From: a virus
DNA: 31,571 bases
Reading direction: 5' to 3' (one strand)
Virus record (IMG/VR): IMGVR_UViG_3300025132_000171
Coordinates: 1 to 31,571 of that record
Shown here: piece after piece, positions 1-6,113 of the stretch
Position numbering within the stretch: the first letter of the stretch is position 1
Layout: every line of letters begins with the position of its first letter
Notes under the pieces: generated by a model
What the model was told of the DNA's origin: nothing
The model's input: only the letters and a program-made list of their open reading frames with translations
Database searches by the model: none
Translations under genes and position numbers: made by a program

Positions 1-149
1 AAACTTTTTGCCATCGCCTCAACGCTGCCAATCTGTTGCAACGATGGGTCGGCACTTAGCTCAGGGGGTAGTGTTGAAAGCCAATCTCCTTCGCCAGACG
101 GTGCCTGCCCGGTTTCGACCGGAGCCTCCGCTACCTGTTCTTCGGACAC
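1..149 (-). CDS. Capsid scaffolding protein, N-terminal part (cut by window edge)
   Basis: Reads from a GTG at 149 and runs off the left edge after 49 codons. The visible part is acidic and ends with a W-L-S-T-L-P-P-E-L stretch and a 'dp.l..i.svea.Aks' pattern. That resembles the start of T7-like capsid assembly scaffolds, which guide procapsid assembly and leave before DNA packaging. Purine-rich AGAGAGG lies just upstream, overlapping the end of the preceding gene. Its position after the portal and before the capsid gene (at the other window edge) fits this. The C-terminal capsid-binding region is not visible, so the call rests on the N-terminus and gene order. Confidence 0.7.
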   Translation of the reverse strand, partial: MSEEQVAEAPVETGQAPSGEGDWLSTLPPELSADPSLQQIGSVEAMAKS

Positions 150-152
150 TGC

Positions 153-353
153 TTACCTCTCTTTCTGTTTAATGATGTTATGCAAAAACAACACGACATC
201 GCGTTGCCCTTCTCGAAACGCCGTCTCATCTGAGTTTGGCGTGTAACTCGTTTTCCACAGACCAAAGCGGGCGCCCAAGTCCTCAAGAACTTTTTGGCCG
301 TCTTCGCTGTTTAGGACTGACCGATAAGTTGCTTTCAAATCTTTTGGAGTCAT
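153..353 (-). CDS. Bbp19-like small phage protein (66 aa)
   Basis: A 66-residue protein with the pattern of the Bbp19 family named after Bordetella phage BPP-1: an N-terminal YRSVLNSEDGQKVLEDL-type helix, then FREGQRDVVLFL near the C-terminus. The family is common between portal and scaffold genes of podophages and has no settled function that I know of. The ATG overlaps the portal stop (ATGA), so translation is probably coupled to the portal. Length is close to the family's usual size. The family call is from motif memory. Confidence 0.7.
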   Translation of the reverse strand: MTPKDLKATYRSVLNSEDGQKVLEDLGARFGLWKTSYTPNSDETAFREGQRDVVLFLHNIIKQKER

Positions 354-1990
354 GCCACCGCGCTAATCGCTTGTTGCGCCTCGGGGCTTACTTCATCAAC
401 CGCCCGCACGGCGGGTGCCGCGTTGCCAGCCGCCTCAGCCATTTGCTGAGCCGCTTGCAGTTGCGCCTCCGCTTGCATCGCTTGCGCGCGCTGTTGCCTC
501 AAGCCCAACACCTCGCCGTCGCCACGCACCACAGTGGCGGGCGTGCCGGTGACCTTGATGATGTGCTTGGCCAAGCCATCGGTGTCGAGGTAATCGCCAA
601 CCGATTGGTCAAGATTCATAAGCGGCATCAGGAACTCAATCATCTGCAAGATGCCCTGGACGTCGCCGCTGCGCTGAGCTTTCGCCAGTGGGCTAACGTA
701 CTCGATATCTATGTTGCCATCGCGCAGTGCGGCGGGTGCTGGGGCAAATGCCTTTTGCGCGCTTAATATCTCAAAGCAACGACCGATGAGCGGTTGAAGC
801 AGCTCAGCTTGGAGCCTGCCGAGAACTGGGCCGAGCAAACGCATTTTTTCTTCAGTGCGCTGAATGACCTCGGTCGCCGTCATTTGCGGGCCTTGGCCAA
901 GAATTAGTTGGTCAACGTAAAACGCGGCGCGGATCGCCTGGCGGCGCTGCTCCAACTGCAACTCGCCTAATGGATTGTTGGCGCCGATGTTTAGCGGCTC
1001 AATGCGGTCGCGGGTGCCGCTGCGATAGAAGTTTAAACCGCCGGGAGTGGTGCGCACCGGCGACATAAATCCATCATCGGGAACCATAAGCGGCGGGTGA
1101 ATTTGCAGCTGCGCCGCCCGTATCACTACCTCGGACATCTTATTAATCATGCGCGTGTCTGCTAATGCAGTCATCGCGGGGGATCGCCCGTAGCCCATCT
1201 CAAACGAGGCTTTTAAAAACCTCGGTACACAATATGGAAAAGAGTCAAAACCCGACTCCCCAATGATCATCTTGTCATCAGGGTCGAGATGTATCGAGGC
1301 AAACGGCTTATTAGCCGAGTTACGCTTGCGCGGGTTCCGCACATCACGGGGAGCAACAATGTGCAACAGTTCGATTTCAGCGTAAGGGTCTTGCTCGTTA
1401 AGTTTTGCAATCCGTTGTGTAACCTCTTGCTCACCGAACTGCCGCACCGCTGCACGCGCTGTGGTCTTGTATTTCCTGAATACAGTATCAACGCGCCCTT
1501 GCTCGTTCTCGCTTACATAGCACTCAGCTATGTGCCGCGTGGAAAACCTGAAACCGTCGTCGTCGTCGTTCTCAATGAATATGACAGCGGTGCCAAACGT
1601 GACCAAATCGCTGTATAGCTCATGGATTTGCTCTTGGAAGTTTGAGCGCGCCAGGTGCTGGTACATGACATCGGTCGCGCCTTCGAGCCACTCCTTGGCC
1701 TCATCGTCGCCGTTTAGCTCATCGTTCTCATAACGCAATGAAAACCACGGCGTGGCGGCGTTGGTCAGCATGCCGTGCAAGCTGGCCGACATTAACTCAG
1801 CGGCGTGGATTGCCGTGCCATCATAAATAAGCTCCGTGCGCTTGTCGCCGGATGTGCGCTTTTTTGTGATGTCAGCTTTTCTGGGAACGATGTAGTCGGC
1901 AATCTCTTGCCAATGGCTTTCCCAGTTCTGGCGCTGCGTTTGCAATGTGCCGTAACGCTTCAACAGCATTGCGGCGCGTGGGTCATCCAT
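350..1990 (-). CDS. Portal protein (head-to-tail connector, T7 gp8-like)
   Basis: A 546-residue portal of the head-tail connector family (Pfam Head-tail_con). The dodecameric ring sits at one capsid vertex, is the docking site for terminase and the tail, and is the DNA channel. Family landmarks include an early WEIADYI-like segment (W-Q-E-I-A-D-Y), FPYCVPRFLK near residue 250, and the MTATEVIQRTEEK segment near residue 365. The C-terminal 60 residues are rich in Ala and Gln and probably helical. It follows the large terminase and a small proline-rich gene and is coupled by ATGA to the Bbp19-like gene. Length is typical for T7-like portals. Confidence 0.95.
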   Translation of the reverse strand: MDDPRAAMLLKRYGTLQTQRQNWESHWQEIADYIVPRKADITKKRTSGDKRTELIYDGTAIHAAELMSASLHGMLTNAATPWFSLRYENDELNGDDEAKEWLEGATDVMYQHLARSNFQEQIHELYSDLVTFGTAVIFIENDDDDGFRFSTRHIAECYVSENEQGRVDTVFRKYKTTARAAVRQFGEQEVTQRIAKLNEQDPYAEIELLHIVAPRDVRNPRKRNSANKPFASIHLDPDDKMIIGESGFDSFPYCVPRFLKASFEMGYGRSPAMTALADTRMINKMSEVVIRAAQLQIHPPLMVPDDGFMSPVRTTPGGLNFYRSGTRDRIEPLNIGANNPLGELQLEQRRQAIRAAFYVDQLILGQGPQMTATEVIQRTEEKMRLLGPVLGRLQAELLQPLIGRCFEILSAQKAFAPAPAALRDGNIDIEYVSPLAKAQRSGDVQGILQMIEFLMPLMNLDQSVGDYLDTDGLAKHIIKVTGTPATVVRGDGEVLGLRQQRAQAMQAEAQLQAAQQMAEAAGNAAPAVRAVDEVSPEAQQAISAVA

Positions 1991-1991
1991 A

Positions 1992-2213
1992 CTATTGGCC
2001 TAGCAAAGTTTTCTTTGTGGTGGGCGCTTCAGTCGTGAGACCCATTCCACCCGTCACACGCGCGGCCTGAGTGCCACGACGACGGGCTGCCCGTTTTTGC
2101 ACTCTCTCCGGTTCTTTCGTGTCCTTGGGCTTTATGGGTGGGTCTGGAGGAATCGGAGGCGGCGGAGGTGGCGGAGGGGGGCTGGGAACGCTGGGACTAA
2201 GGAAACCCATCAA
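1992..2213 (-). CDS. Small proline-rich protein between terminase and portal
   Basis: A 73-residue protein whose ATG overlaps the large terminase stop (ATGA). Residues about 12-20 are nine consecutive prolines followed by IPPDPP. The C-terminal half is basic (KRAARRRG) and ends with a T-G-G-M-G-L ... K-K-T-L-L-G pattern. I have seen that ending on small proteins beside podophage portal genes, whose function is unknown to me. The codons in the proline run are mixed (CCC, CCT, CCG, CCA), so this is coding sequence rather than simple repeat noise. Nine prolines should need EF-P for efficient translation. The second ATG, one codon later, could also be the start. Confidence 0.65.
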   Translation of the reverse strand: MMGFLSPSVPSPPPPPPPPPIPPDPPIKPKDTKEPERVQKRAARRRGTQAARVTGGMGLTTEAPTTKKTLLGQ

Positions 2214-3514
2214 ACTGCTCCTTGATGCTCAAACGGGTTGTAATTCATCTCGGCAACCCGTTGCGGGGGTCTGCCGTCGAAAGTGGTCATGCGCTCCATG
2301 CCAACGCTTAGGTATCGAAAGCTATCGGCGGCATGTGATGCCCAATCGTGGACGGGCTGGTCTCTGAATTTGCGGGTGCGCTCGTTATAGGCGCGGTGAT
2401 AATGGCGCAGGGCTTCGAGCCCCTTGCGAGTGTTGTCTCGGTCAAACCAGCAACGCGGGATCGTCATACGCGCGGCATGTATGCCGTCCTCGACCGGCAA
2501 CCGTGGCACAACCCGAAAATTTAAGCCCAGGCTATACGCTGCCTCGCGGCGGCTTTTGCCGGTGCCTAGCTCTTTGACCTCCAAGTCATGCGGGCCGTAG
2601 TGGTTGCCGTAGGTGTAACCCTTGCTGTTTAGCTCCGCGATGTAATGCGGCAGCCCTTCGCCACGGTTCTCATAATAATCGATCACATGGATTTGGCCGC
2701 GCCCAATGTTTTGGGTCATCCAAATGCTCGTATAGTCGTGCATGCCGATGTCCCACCACGTATCAACCTTGATTTGTGGTTGGTGCGGCACGCTGGTTAT
2801 GCGCCCCTTGTCGTCAGCGTCTTGTAACTCTTTGCCAAAAATGGCGCCCGGTACGTTCGCAACCCAACTGCACTCAAACTCTTGATTGTACTGGTCGTCG
2901 GTCATGGTCGCCTTGGCGGCCGCCAGTTCCTCCTCATCCAGCAAGTGGGTTTCGCTGGCTTTGTACATCTTGCGCGCCCACCCTTTGGTGCTGGCCGCCG
3001 TCTCCCATAGATCGTGAAAGTAATTATGGCCGTGGGGCGTGCCTAGAAATGCACAACTGCCTTTGCGCTCCGCCATAGCGGGCCGCAAAATCTCAGGAAA
3101 CAAACTCTCGGGGCAGTCCGCCGTCTCATCGATGACCGCCATGTCCAAATAAATGCCCCTGAGACTTGAGGGGTTCTCCGATCCCAGCAAGGAGATGCGT
3201 GCGCCGTTTGCCAAGTCGCAGCGCAGTTCTGTCTCGTGGTACTTGGTGCCAGGGATGCGCTCGCTGAATTGCTTCAGATAATCCCAAGCCACGTTTTTGG
3301 CTTGCCGGTACGTGGGTGCCACGTATGCCAAGCGCGGGTTTGGTTTCTTTTCCTCAATCGCGCGTTTTAATAGATGGTTTATGGCGCAAACAGTTTTGCC
3401 AAAACGTCGGTGCATTACCAAAACACAAAAGCGATTTGCATCGAGTAGCTTGTGAACCTCGCGCTGTAACGGGCGCGGGGTGTAACCGATGTCGATCTCG
3501 TTCTTTTTTGCCAT
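2210..3514 (-). CDS. terL: Terminase large subunit
   Basis: A 434-residue packaging motor and nuclease. The ATPase part shows Walker A HRRFGKT (residues 35-41), Walker B LDMAVIDE (123-130) and the coupling motif GTP (158-160). The RNase H-like nuclease part shows the expected acidic residues: D255 in WWDIG, D310 in GPHD and D397 in HAADSFRY. It cuts concatemeric DNA and drives it through the portal. It follows the 53-aa gene with a TAATG overlap and is followed by an ATGA overlap, so it sits inside a tightly coupled packaging operon. Length and motif spacing are normal for podophage terminases. Confidence 0.96.
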   Translation of the reverse strand: MAKKNEIDIGYTPRPLQREVHKLLDANRFCVLVMHRRFGKTVCAINHLLKRAIEEKKPNPRLAYVAPTYRQAKNVAWDYLKQFSERIPGTKYHETELRCDLANGARISLLGSENPSSLRGIYLDMAVIDETADCPESLFPEILRPAMAERKGSCAFLGTPHGHNYFHDLWETAASTKGWARKMYKASETHLLDEEELAAAKATMTDDQYNQEFECSWVANVPGAIFGKELQDADDKGRITSVPHQPQIKVDTWWDIGMHDYTSIWMTQNIGRGQIHVIDYYENRGEGLPHYIAELNSKGYTYGNHYGPHDLEVKELGTGKSRREAAYSLGLNFRVVPRLPVEDGIHAARMTIPRCWFDRDNTRKGLEALRHYHRAYNERTRKFRDQPVHDWASHAADSFRYLSVGMERMTTFDGRPPQRVAEMNYNPFEHQGAV

Positions 3515-3675
3515 TAGTGTATGGTTTCGCTTGGCGCGATATAGTGCGGGCTTTCCATAGGCGCCATCAGGAGTCTCAAGAAAAACTCGGCGTCCTCTGC
3601 GTCCTCAAACCCATCAAAAAACAATGCAAGGCGCACCGTGCCATCAGGCGCGTTTACGCAATAAGCGCTATACAT
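3514..3675 (-). CDS. Small acidic protein (53 aa) in front of the large terminase
   Basis: A 53-codon frame reading M-Y-S-A-Y-C-V-N-A-P-D-G and then an acidic run (F-E-D-A-E-D-A-E), ending S-E-T-I-H. Its ATG overlaps the stop of the gene before it (ATGA). Its TAA overlaps the ATG of the large terminase (TAATG). Two exact junctions of the kind used by every neighbour make this a real gene filling what would otherwise be a 160-bp hole. I recognise no domain. It is acidic, in contrast to the very basic proteins encoded just before it, so an interaction with them is conceivable but is only a guess. Confidence 0.7.
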   Translation of the reverse strand: MYSAYCVNAPDGTVRLALFFDGFEDAEDAEFFLRLLMAPMESPHYIAPSETIH

Positions 3676-3908
3676 CAGCGGAACCGCCGGGTTCTTCTCA
3701 TAATGCTTTTGGGTTGCTGGCTGAATTGCTTGCCAGCGGCTTTGTCCTTACGCTTCTTCGCGGTTGTGGCGGCATACTGTGCGGGGCTCAGGCTTTTAAT
3801 GGCGGCCTCGGGCAAGTAACGCTCGCCGGTCTCGCTGCTTTTCTTGCCGCTTTTGGTGCGCCACTTTTGGTCGCTCCAGTTTTTGAGGCTGCGTTGCGAG
3901 GATTTCAT
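3675..3908 (-). CDS. Very basic conserved small protein (77 aa), DUF5872-like
   Basis: Seventy-seven residues, strongly basic, with the pattern K-N-W-S-D-Q-K-W-R-T-K-S-G-K, then GERYLPEAAI, then Q-Y-A-A-T-T-A-K-K-R and K-Q-F-S-Q-Q-P-K. This resembles a small-protein family (DUF5872, from memory) that recurs in marine phages and bacteria and has no known function. The ATG at 3908 overlaps the preceding stop (TAATG) and the stop overlaps the next ATG (ATGA). The family's conservation and charge suggest nucleic acid binding or packaging with DNA, but nothing here proves it. Confidence 0.7.
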   Translation of the reverse strand: MKSSQRSLKNWSDQKWRTKSGKKSSETGERYLPEAAIKSLSPAQYAATTAKKRKDKAAGKQFSQQPKSIMRRTRRFR

Positions 3909-4090
3909 TAGTTGCGATACCCTCCGCCGCGCGACTTGTATTCTTTAGCCAGCAATTGCGCCTTGCGTGCCGACCATTGGCCAGCGGCGGTGCCTTGTAC
4001 GTTGCGGCCCATGATGCTCTTAAACAGGCGCTTGCGCATGCCGGGCTGGGTGTAGTTCCCGGCTTTGTTTACGCTACTTTTTTTTGCCAT
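3908..4090 (-). CDS. Very basic conserved small protein (60 aa)
   Basis: Sixty residues: a Lys-rich start, then N-K-A-G-N-Y-T-Q-P-G-M-R-K-R-L-F, then Q-W-S-A-R-K-A-Q-L-L-A-K-E-Y-K and a Gly-rich end. I recognise this pattern from small unnamed proteins in marine phages, often next to the family encoded at 3675-3908. The function is unknown. The start lies inside the end of the 28-codon frame at 4074-4160 and the stop overlaps the next ATG (TAATG). The first codons contain a run of eight A, where polymerase or ribosome slippage is possible. Confidence 0.7.
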   Translation of the reverse strand: MAKKSSVNKAGNYTQPGMRKRLFKSIMGRNVQGTAAGQWSARKAQLLAKEYKSRGGGYRN

Positions 4091-4160
4091 ATTTCTTTGA
4101 GTTGCGGCGCATCATAGAGGCGTTCTTCTTCTTTGGTTTGCCGTAGTGGGTGCCGGGCAT
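4074..4160 (-). CDS. Candidate 28-aa basic mini-protein
   Basis: A 28-codon frame (M-P-G-T-H-Y-G-K-P-K-K-K ... K-K-Y-G-K-K-K) with 12 Lys or Arg residues. Its ATG overlaps the stop of the 61-aa gene (ATGA), exactly like its neighbours. It ends in TAG 17 bases inside the following gene. It bridges an otherwise empty 70-bp gap in an operon that has no other gaps. The charge and the opening M-P match the surrounding small proteins. At this length chance cannot be excluded, so confidence is moderate. Confidence 0.5.
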   Translation of the reverse strand: MPGTHYGKPKKKNASMMRRNSKKYGKKK

Positions 4161-4345
4161 CAGATTGACATCTTTCGGCGGCGCAAAGCCTTAATGAATT
4201 TTTGACCGTCATCTGACATCATAAACTCACTCGGGCGCACGACGCTGCTTGGGTCGCTTTCTTTCATAAAGCGTTTCATTAACGACATCTCAGATTTCGT
4301 GATGTCTGTAATTTTTTTGGCGCCTTTGCCTTTGGTTTCAGGCAT
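4160..4345 (-). CDS. Small basic protein (61 aa), function unknown
   Basis: Sixty-one residues with a Lys-rich N-terminus and a C-terminal R-R-R-K patch. The middle is a likely helix (S-E-M-S-L-M-K-R-F-M-K-E) followed by F-M-M-S-D-D-G-Q-K-F-I-K-A-L. The start overlaps the preceding stop (TAATG) and the stop overlaps the next candidate start (ATGA). I do not recognise a family. It belongs by position and composition to the run of small basic proteins between the small and large terminase genes. Confidence 0.6.
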   Translation of the reverse strand: MPETKGKGAKKITDITKSEMSLMKRFMKESDPSSVVRPSEFMMSDDGQKFIKALRRRKMSI

Positions 4346-4644
4346 TACGATTTATTCCTCTTGCTTATGGCGGCGGCCTTGCGTTTTGCATCCGCCTTTG
4401 AACTCGCGCCCCACGCCTTGAGAGAGAGCAACAAGCGCGTGGGGCGCCCCTTTTCGTCGCGCTCAGGGCCACGCATGTTGCCCATGCGCGCCAAAAAGGA
4501 TGCACGGCGCGGGTTGTCGCCGCTTTTAACGGGGCGCTTTAGATCGCTGCCGGGGTTGGCGCGCTCGTATGAGCGGCGGCCCTTTTCGTTGAGGCCGCCT
4601 TTTTTGTTTTTGCCCGCTTTGCGGGTCCATGCAGGGCTGGCCAT
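4345..4644 (-). CDS. DUF6321-like basic protein (99 aa)
   Basis: Pattern A-W-T-R-K-A-G-K-N-K-K-G-G-L-N near the start, then F-L-A-R-M-G-N-M-R-G and G-R-P-T-R-L-L-L-S-L-K-A-W-G. This fits the DUF6321 family as I remember it, a Lys/Arg-rich protein of phages and bacteria with no known function. A longer frame exists upstream. The ATG at 4644 is chosen because AGGAG sits 6-7 bases before it and the family begins close to the A-W-T-R-K motif. It is the first gene of the small-protein run and follows a 320-bp non-coding region, so a promoter is likely there. Confidence 0.75.
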   Translation of the reverse strand: MASPAWTRKAGKNKKGGLNEKGRRSYERANPGSDLKRPVKSGDNPRRASFLARMGNMRGPERDEKGRPTRLLLSLKAWGASSKADAKRKAAAISKRNKS

Positions 4645-4788
4645 GCTTTCTCCTGTGCACAAAGGGGCTTAGGCAGAGGGCAACGGTGCCACTGTCGGCA
4701 ACGTATTATGCCGCTGGCAGCGGCGCCCCGGTCTGGCGGGGGGTGGGGGGCCGCCGTCAGAAAATGGACACCCCCTCCCTAGGTCAGC

Positions 4789-4850
4789 AACCTGAAGGTC
4801 AACCCAATGTTATCAATGGCTTAGCTCCTAAGTGGAGCAAGGGTGGAGCA
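4789..4850. repeat. Attachment-region-like motif cluster (13-mer plus two phased heptamers)
   Basis: AACCTGAAGGTCAA at 4789-4802 is identical over 14 bases to 17727-17740. It is followed by TGGAGCA at 4833-4839 and 4844-4850, which is TGCTCCA on the other strand. The two heptamers are 11 bp apart, the same phase as the pairs at 17458/17469 and 17699/17710. So the elements flanking the tRNA-derived core at 17.5 kb recur here without a core. They may be binding sites of the integrase or an accessory protein, or an old att-derived duplication. Confidence 0.6.
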
Positions 4851-4882
4851 TTACCGATCCCGCCCAGCTTTGGGGGGTCGCA

Positions 4883-4928
4883 AATAAGTCAGCATTGCTG
4901 CCATGAATAGGTCAGCATTACTGCCATA
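4883..4928. repeat. Tandem 23-bp direct repeat
   Basis: Two head-to-tail copies, 4883-4905 and 4906-4928, match at 20 of 23 positions. The shared core is GTCAGCATT followed by CTGCCAT. A shorter related element (GGTCAGCA) occurs near 4782. The repeat lies 37 bp from the 3' end of the small terminase gene. Repeated sites near that gene are typical of places where the small subunit binds to start packaging, but an origin or operator role is also possible. Confidence 0.7.
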
Positions 4929-4964
4929 TTTCGCGCGTGCTGCTATGCCTCACAAGATGTGGCG

Positions 4965-5435
4965 TCAACGTGTTGTTTCGGGATCGTTGTCCGTTACGAG
5001 CTTAACCACTTCGCCCTTGGGCTTTTCCTCAACCGGCTCTTCGTCCGCACCCCACATCAACACTACGTTACCGCCAGTATCCACGTCCTCTTTCTTGTGG
5101 CGAACGCCACGCGGTTGCATGCGGGCAAACGTCCACTTGAGCGTATCAACCTCGAGCCGCCTACGCTGCACCTCAGCGTTGGCAAACTTGTTGTCCATGT
5201 TCTCAGGCAACGGTTGCCTGGCTAAATCGTGCATCTCGTCGGCAAGCACCTCAGCCCCAATGGCCCTTGCCCGCGAATACATTTCAAAAAGCTCTTCATC
5301 ACGCTGCACCGCTTGCAGCACCGTAACCCAATGCGGCATCTTTGCATCGCCATCACAAATTGACCGCAACGACTTGCCCGTGGCCAACGCATCACAGATT
5401 GGCCGCATCTTTGCTTTGCTAAGTTTTCCCGGCAT
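4965..5435 (-). CDS. terS: Terminase small subunit (Sf6 gp1-like)
   Basis: A 156-residue protein. The N-terminus (about 1-50) has the small-terminase pattern I-C-D-A-L-A-T-G-K-S-L-R-S-I-C followed by M-P-H-W-V-T-V-L, a helix-turn-helix that recognises the packaging site. The helix after it (F-E-M-Y-S-R-A-R) is typical of Sf6 gp1-like proteins, and the middle is a likely oligomerisation region. A GTG at 5441 would add two residues; the ATG at 5435 matches where the family begins. Neither has a clear Shine-Dalgarno sequence: the seven-T tract of a terminator ends at the GTG. The acidic C-terminal 40 residues probably contact the large subunit. Confidence 0.85.
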   Translation of the reverse strand: MPGKLSKAKMRPICDALATGKSLRSICDGDAKMPHWVTVLQAVQRDEELFEMYSRARAIGAEVLADEMHDLARQPLPENMDNKFANAEVQRRRLEVDTLKWTFARMQPRGVRHKKEDVDTGGNVVLMWGADEEPVEEKPKGEVVKLVTDNDPETTR

Positions 5436-5441
5436 GCCCAC

Positions 5442-5466
5442 AAAAAAACCGGCCCAAAAGGACCGG
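5442..5466 (-). terminator. Rho-independent terminator ahead of the small terminase gene
   Basis: On the minus strand CCGGTCC, loop TTTT, GGGCCGG (7 bp with one G-T pair), then seven T. It would end the leftward replication operon 54 bases after its last stop codon. The T tract stops exactly at the possible GTG start of the small terminase gene, so late packaging transcripts must read through it or start downstream. Confidence 0.8.
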
Positions 5467-5508
5467 CTCTTCTCATATACGAAATCCGCAGTGGCACCGC
5501 GCCAAAGC

Positions 5509-5523
5509 GTAATAAAAACTTAC
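5509..5523. promoter_or_regulatory. Operator-like 15-mer, third copy
   Basis: GTAATAAAAACTTAC matches 14 of 15 bases of the inverted repeat GTAAGAAAAACTTAC (minus strand of 17383-17397). A 13-of-15 match lies at 12507-12521. It overlaps the stop codon of the last replication-operon gene and lies 74 bp upstream of the small terminase start. I see no good promoter in register here, so function is uncertain. Confidence 0.4.
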
Positions 5524-5984
5524 GTTATTTCGCGTGCATCGTCAACACCCTCAGCAAAAAAACCCAACTTAAACCACAACTCCAGCAACGCCCGCTCAAA
5601 CCGCCGCTTAACGGTTTGCGCATGCAAACCTCGCATCCGACCGATCCTCGCCCACTTTGGCCCTCGGTTACTCCTAACGGCACTATGCGCGCACGCCCAC
5701 ACCAACCGCGCGTCCTCTGCATCCATCGCCACCGTAATTCTCAAAGCCCAATCGTAATTGCGCACCTCAACGCTATTAGCCGACCCCCACCCCTCTTCCT
5801 CCTCATTGTACCCGTAAGCCAGTTGCGGCTCTGGCAGCATCTCAGGCCAAGCGCATCGCACATCCAATCCCAACCCACCTGGCAGCTTCCGCTCCGTAAT
5901 AGCCGCCTCCATAAACAAACCCGCCAACCCATCCACCCCCGCGCAATGCTTTACAACCTCAACCGCTACATTTTGCTCAATCAT
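5520..5984 (-). CDS. DUF6362-like protein with C-terminal helix-turn-helix
   Basis: A 154-residue protein. The N-terminal part has M-E-A-A-I-T-E-R-K-L-P and a W-P-E motif. The C-terminal third reads D-A-R-L-V-W-A, K-W-A-R-I-G, H-A-Q-T-V-K-R-R-F, which looks like a helix-turn-helix. The arrangement resembles DUF6362 phage proteins, of unknown function and probably DNA-binding. A longer frame exists, but the ATG at 5984 has GGAGG five bases before it. It is the last gene of the replication operon and follows the repeat cluster at 6011-6113, so it could bind there; this is only inference. Confidence 0.6.
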   Translation of the reverse strand: MIEQNVAVEVVKHCAGVDGLAGLFMEAAITERKLPGGLGLDVRCAWPEMLPEPQLAYGYNEEEEGWGSANSVEVRNYDWALRITVAMDAEDARLVWACAHSAVRSNRGPKWARIGRMRGLHAQTVKRRFERALLELWFKLGFFAEGVDDAREIT

Positions 5985-6010
5985 AAAAACCTCCACAAAA
6001 CGGCCAGGAT

Positions 6011-6113
6011 GCGACACCGCAACACCGCATTCCTAAGAGAAATGCGGTTTTTGCGGTGTGATGCCGCATTATCCGCAAACACCGCATTTTCGTTTTTGCG
6101 GTTTTTGCGGTGT
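6011..6113. repeat. Cluster of TGCGGT repeats (candidate iterons)
   Basis: Within 103 bp there are four TGCGGT on the plus strand (6043, 6052, 6097, 6106) and three ACCGCA (6016, 6024, 6081). These include two identical 17-bp copies of TGCGGTTTTTGCGGTGT at 6043-6059 and 6097-6113, 54 bp apart. ACCGCATT (from 6024) and AATGCGGT can form an 8-bp stem. The cluster lies directly after the helicase gene, where an origin or a control site for the next gene would be expected. Confidence 0.7.

Larger units (their letters stand above)
4645..4964. other. Non-coding, repeat-rich region beside the small terminase
   Basis: A 320-bp gap between the small terminase gene and the small-protein run, in a genome where genes otherwise overlap. 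It holds a tandem 23-bp repeat (4883-4928), a copy of the 13-mer and paired heptamers of the attachment region (4789-4850), a compact GC hairpin near 4711-4725 (GCCGCTG/CAGCGGC), and two copies of GGCAACG near 4679 and 4698. Candidates are a packaging initiation site, an origin, or promoters for the packaging genes. Its place next to the small terminase gene favours packaging initiation. No convincing open frame is seen in it. Confidence 0.6.

Noticed and set aside
236-766. Plus-strand open frame of 176 codons
   Set aside because: It lies opposite the portal gene, which has clear family motifs, and has no domain or supported start of its own.
4074-4095. Programmed frameshift at the A8 run joining the 28- and 60-codon frames
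   Set aside because: The downstream frame has its own ATG just before the run, and the shift needed is +1, not the common -1.
4903-5757. Plus-strand open frame of 284 codons opposite the small terminase gene
   Set aside because: Composition is low-complexity Ser/Arg-rich, and it crosses two well-supported minus-strand genes and a terminator.
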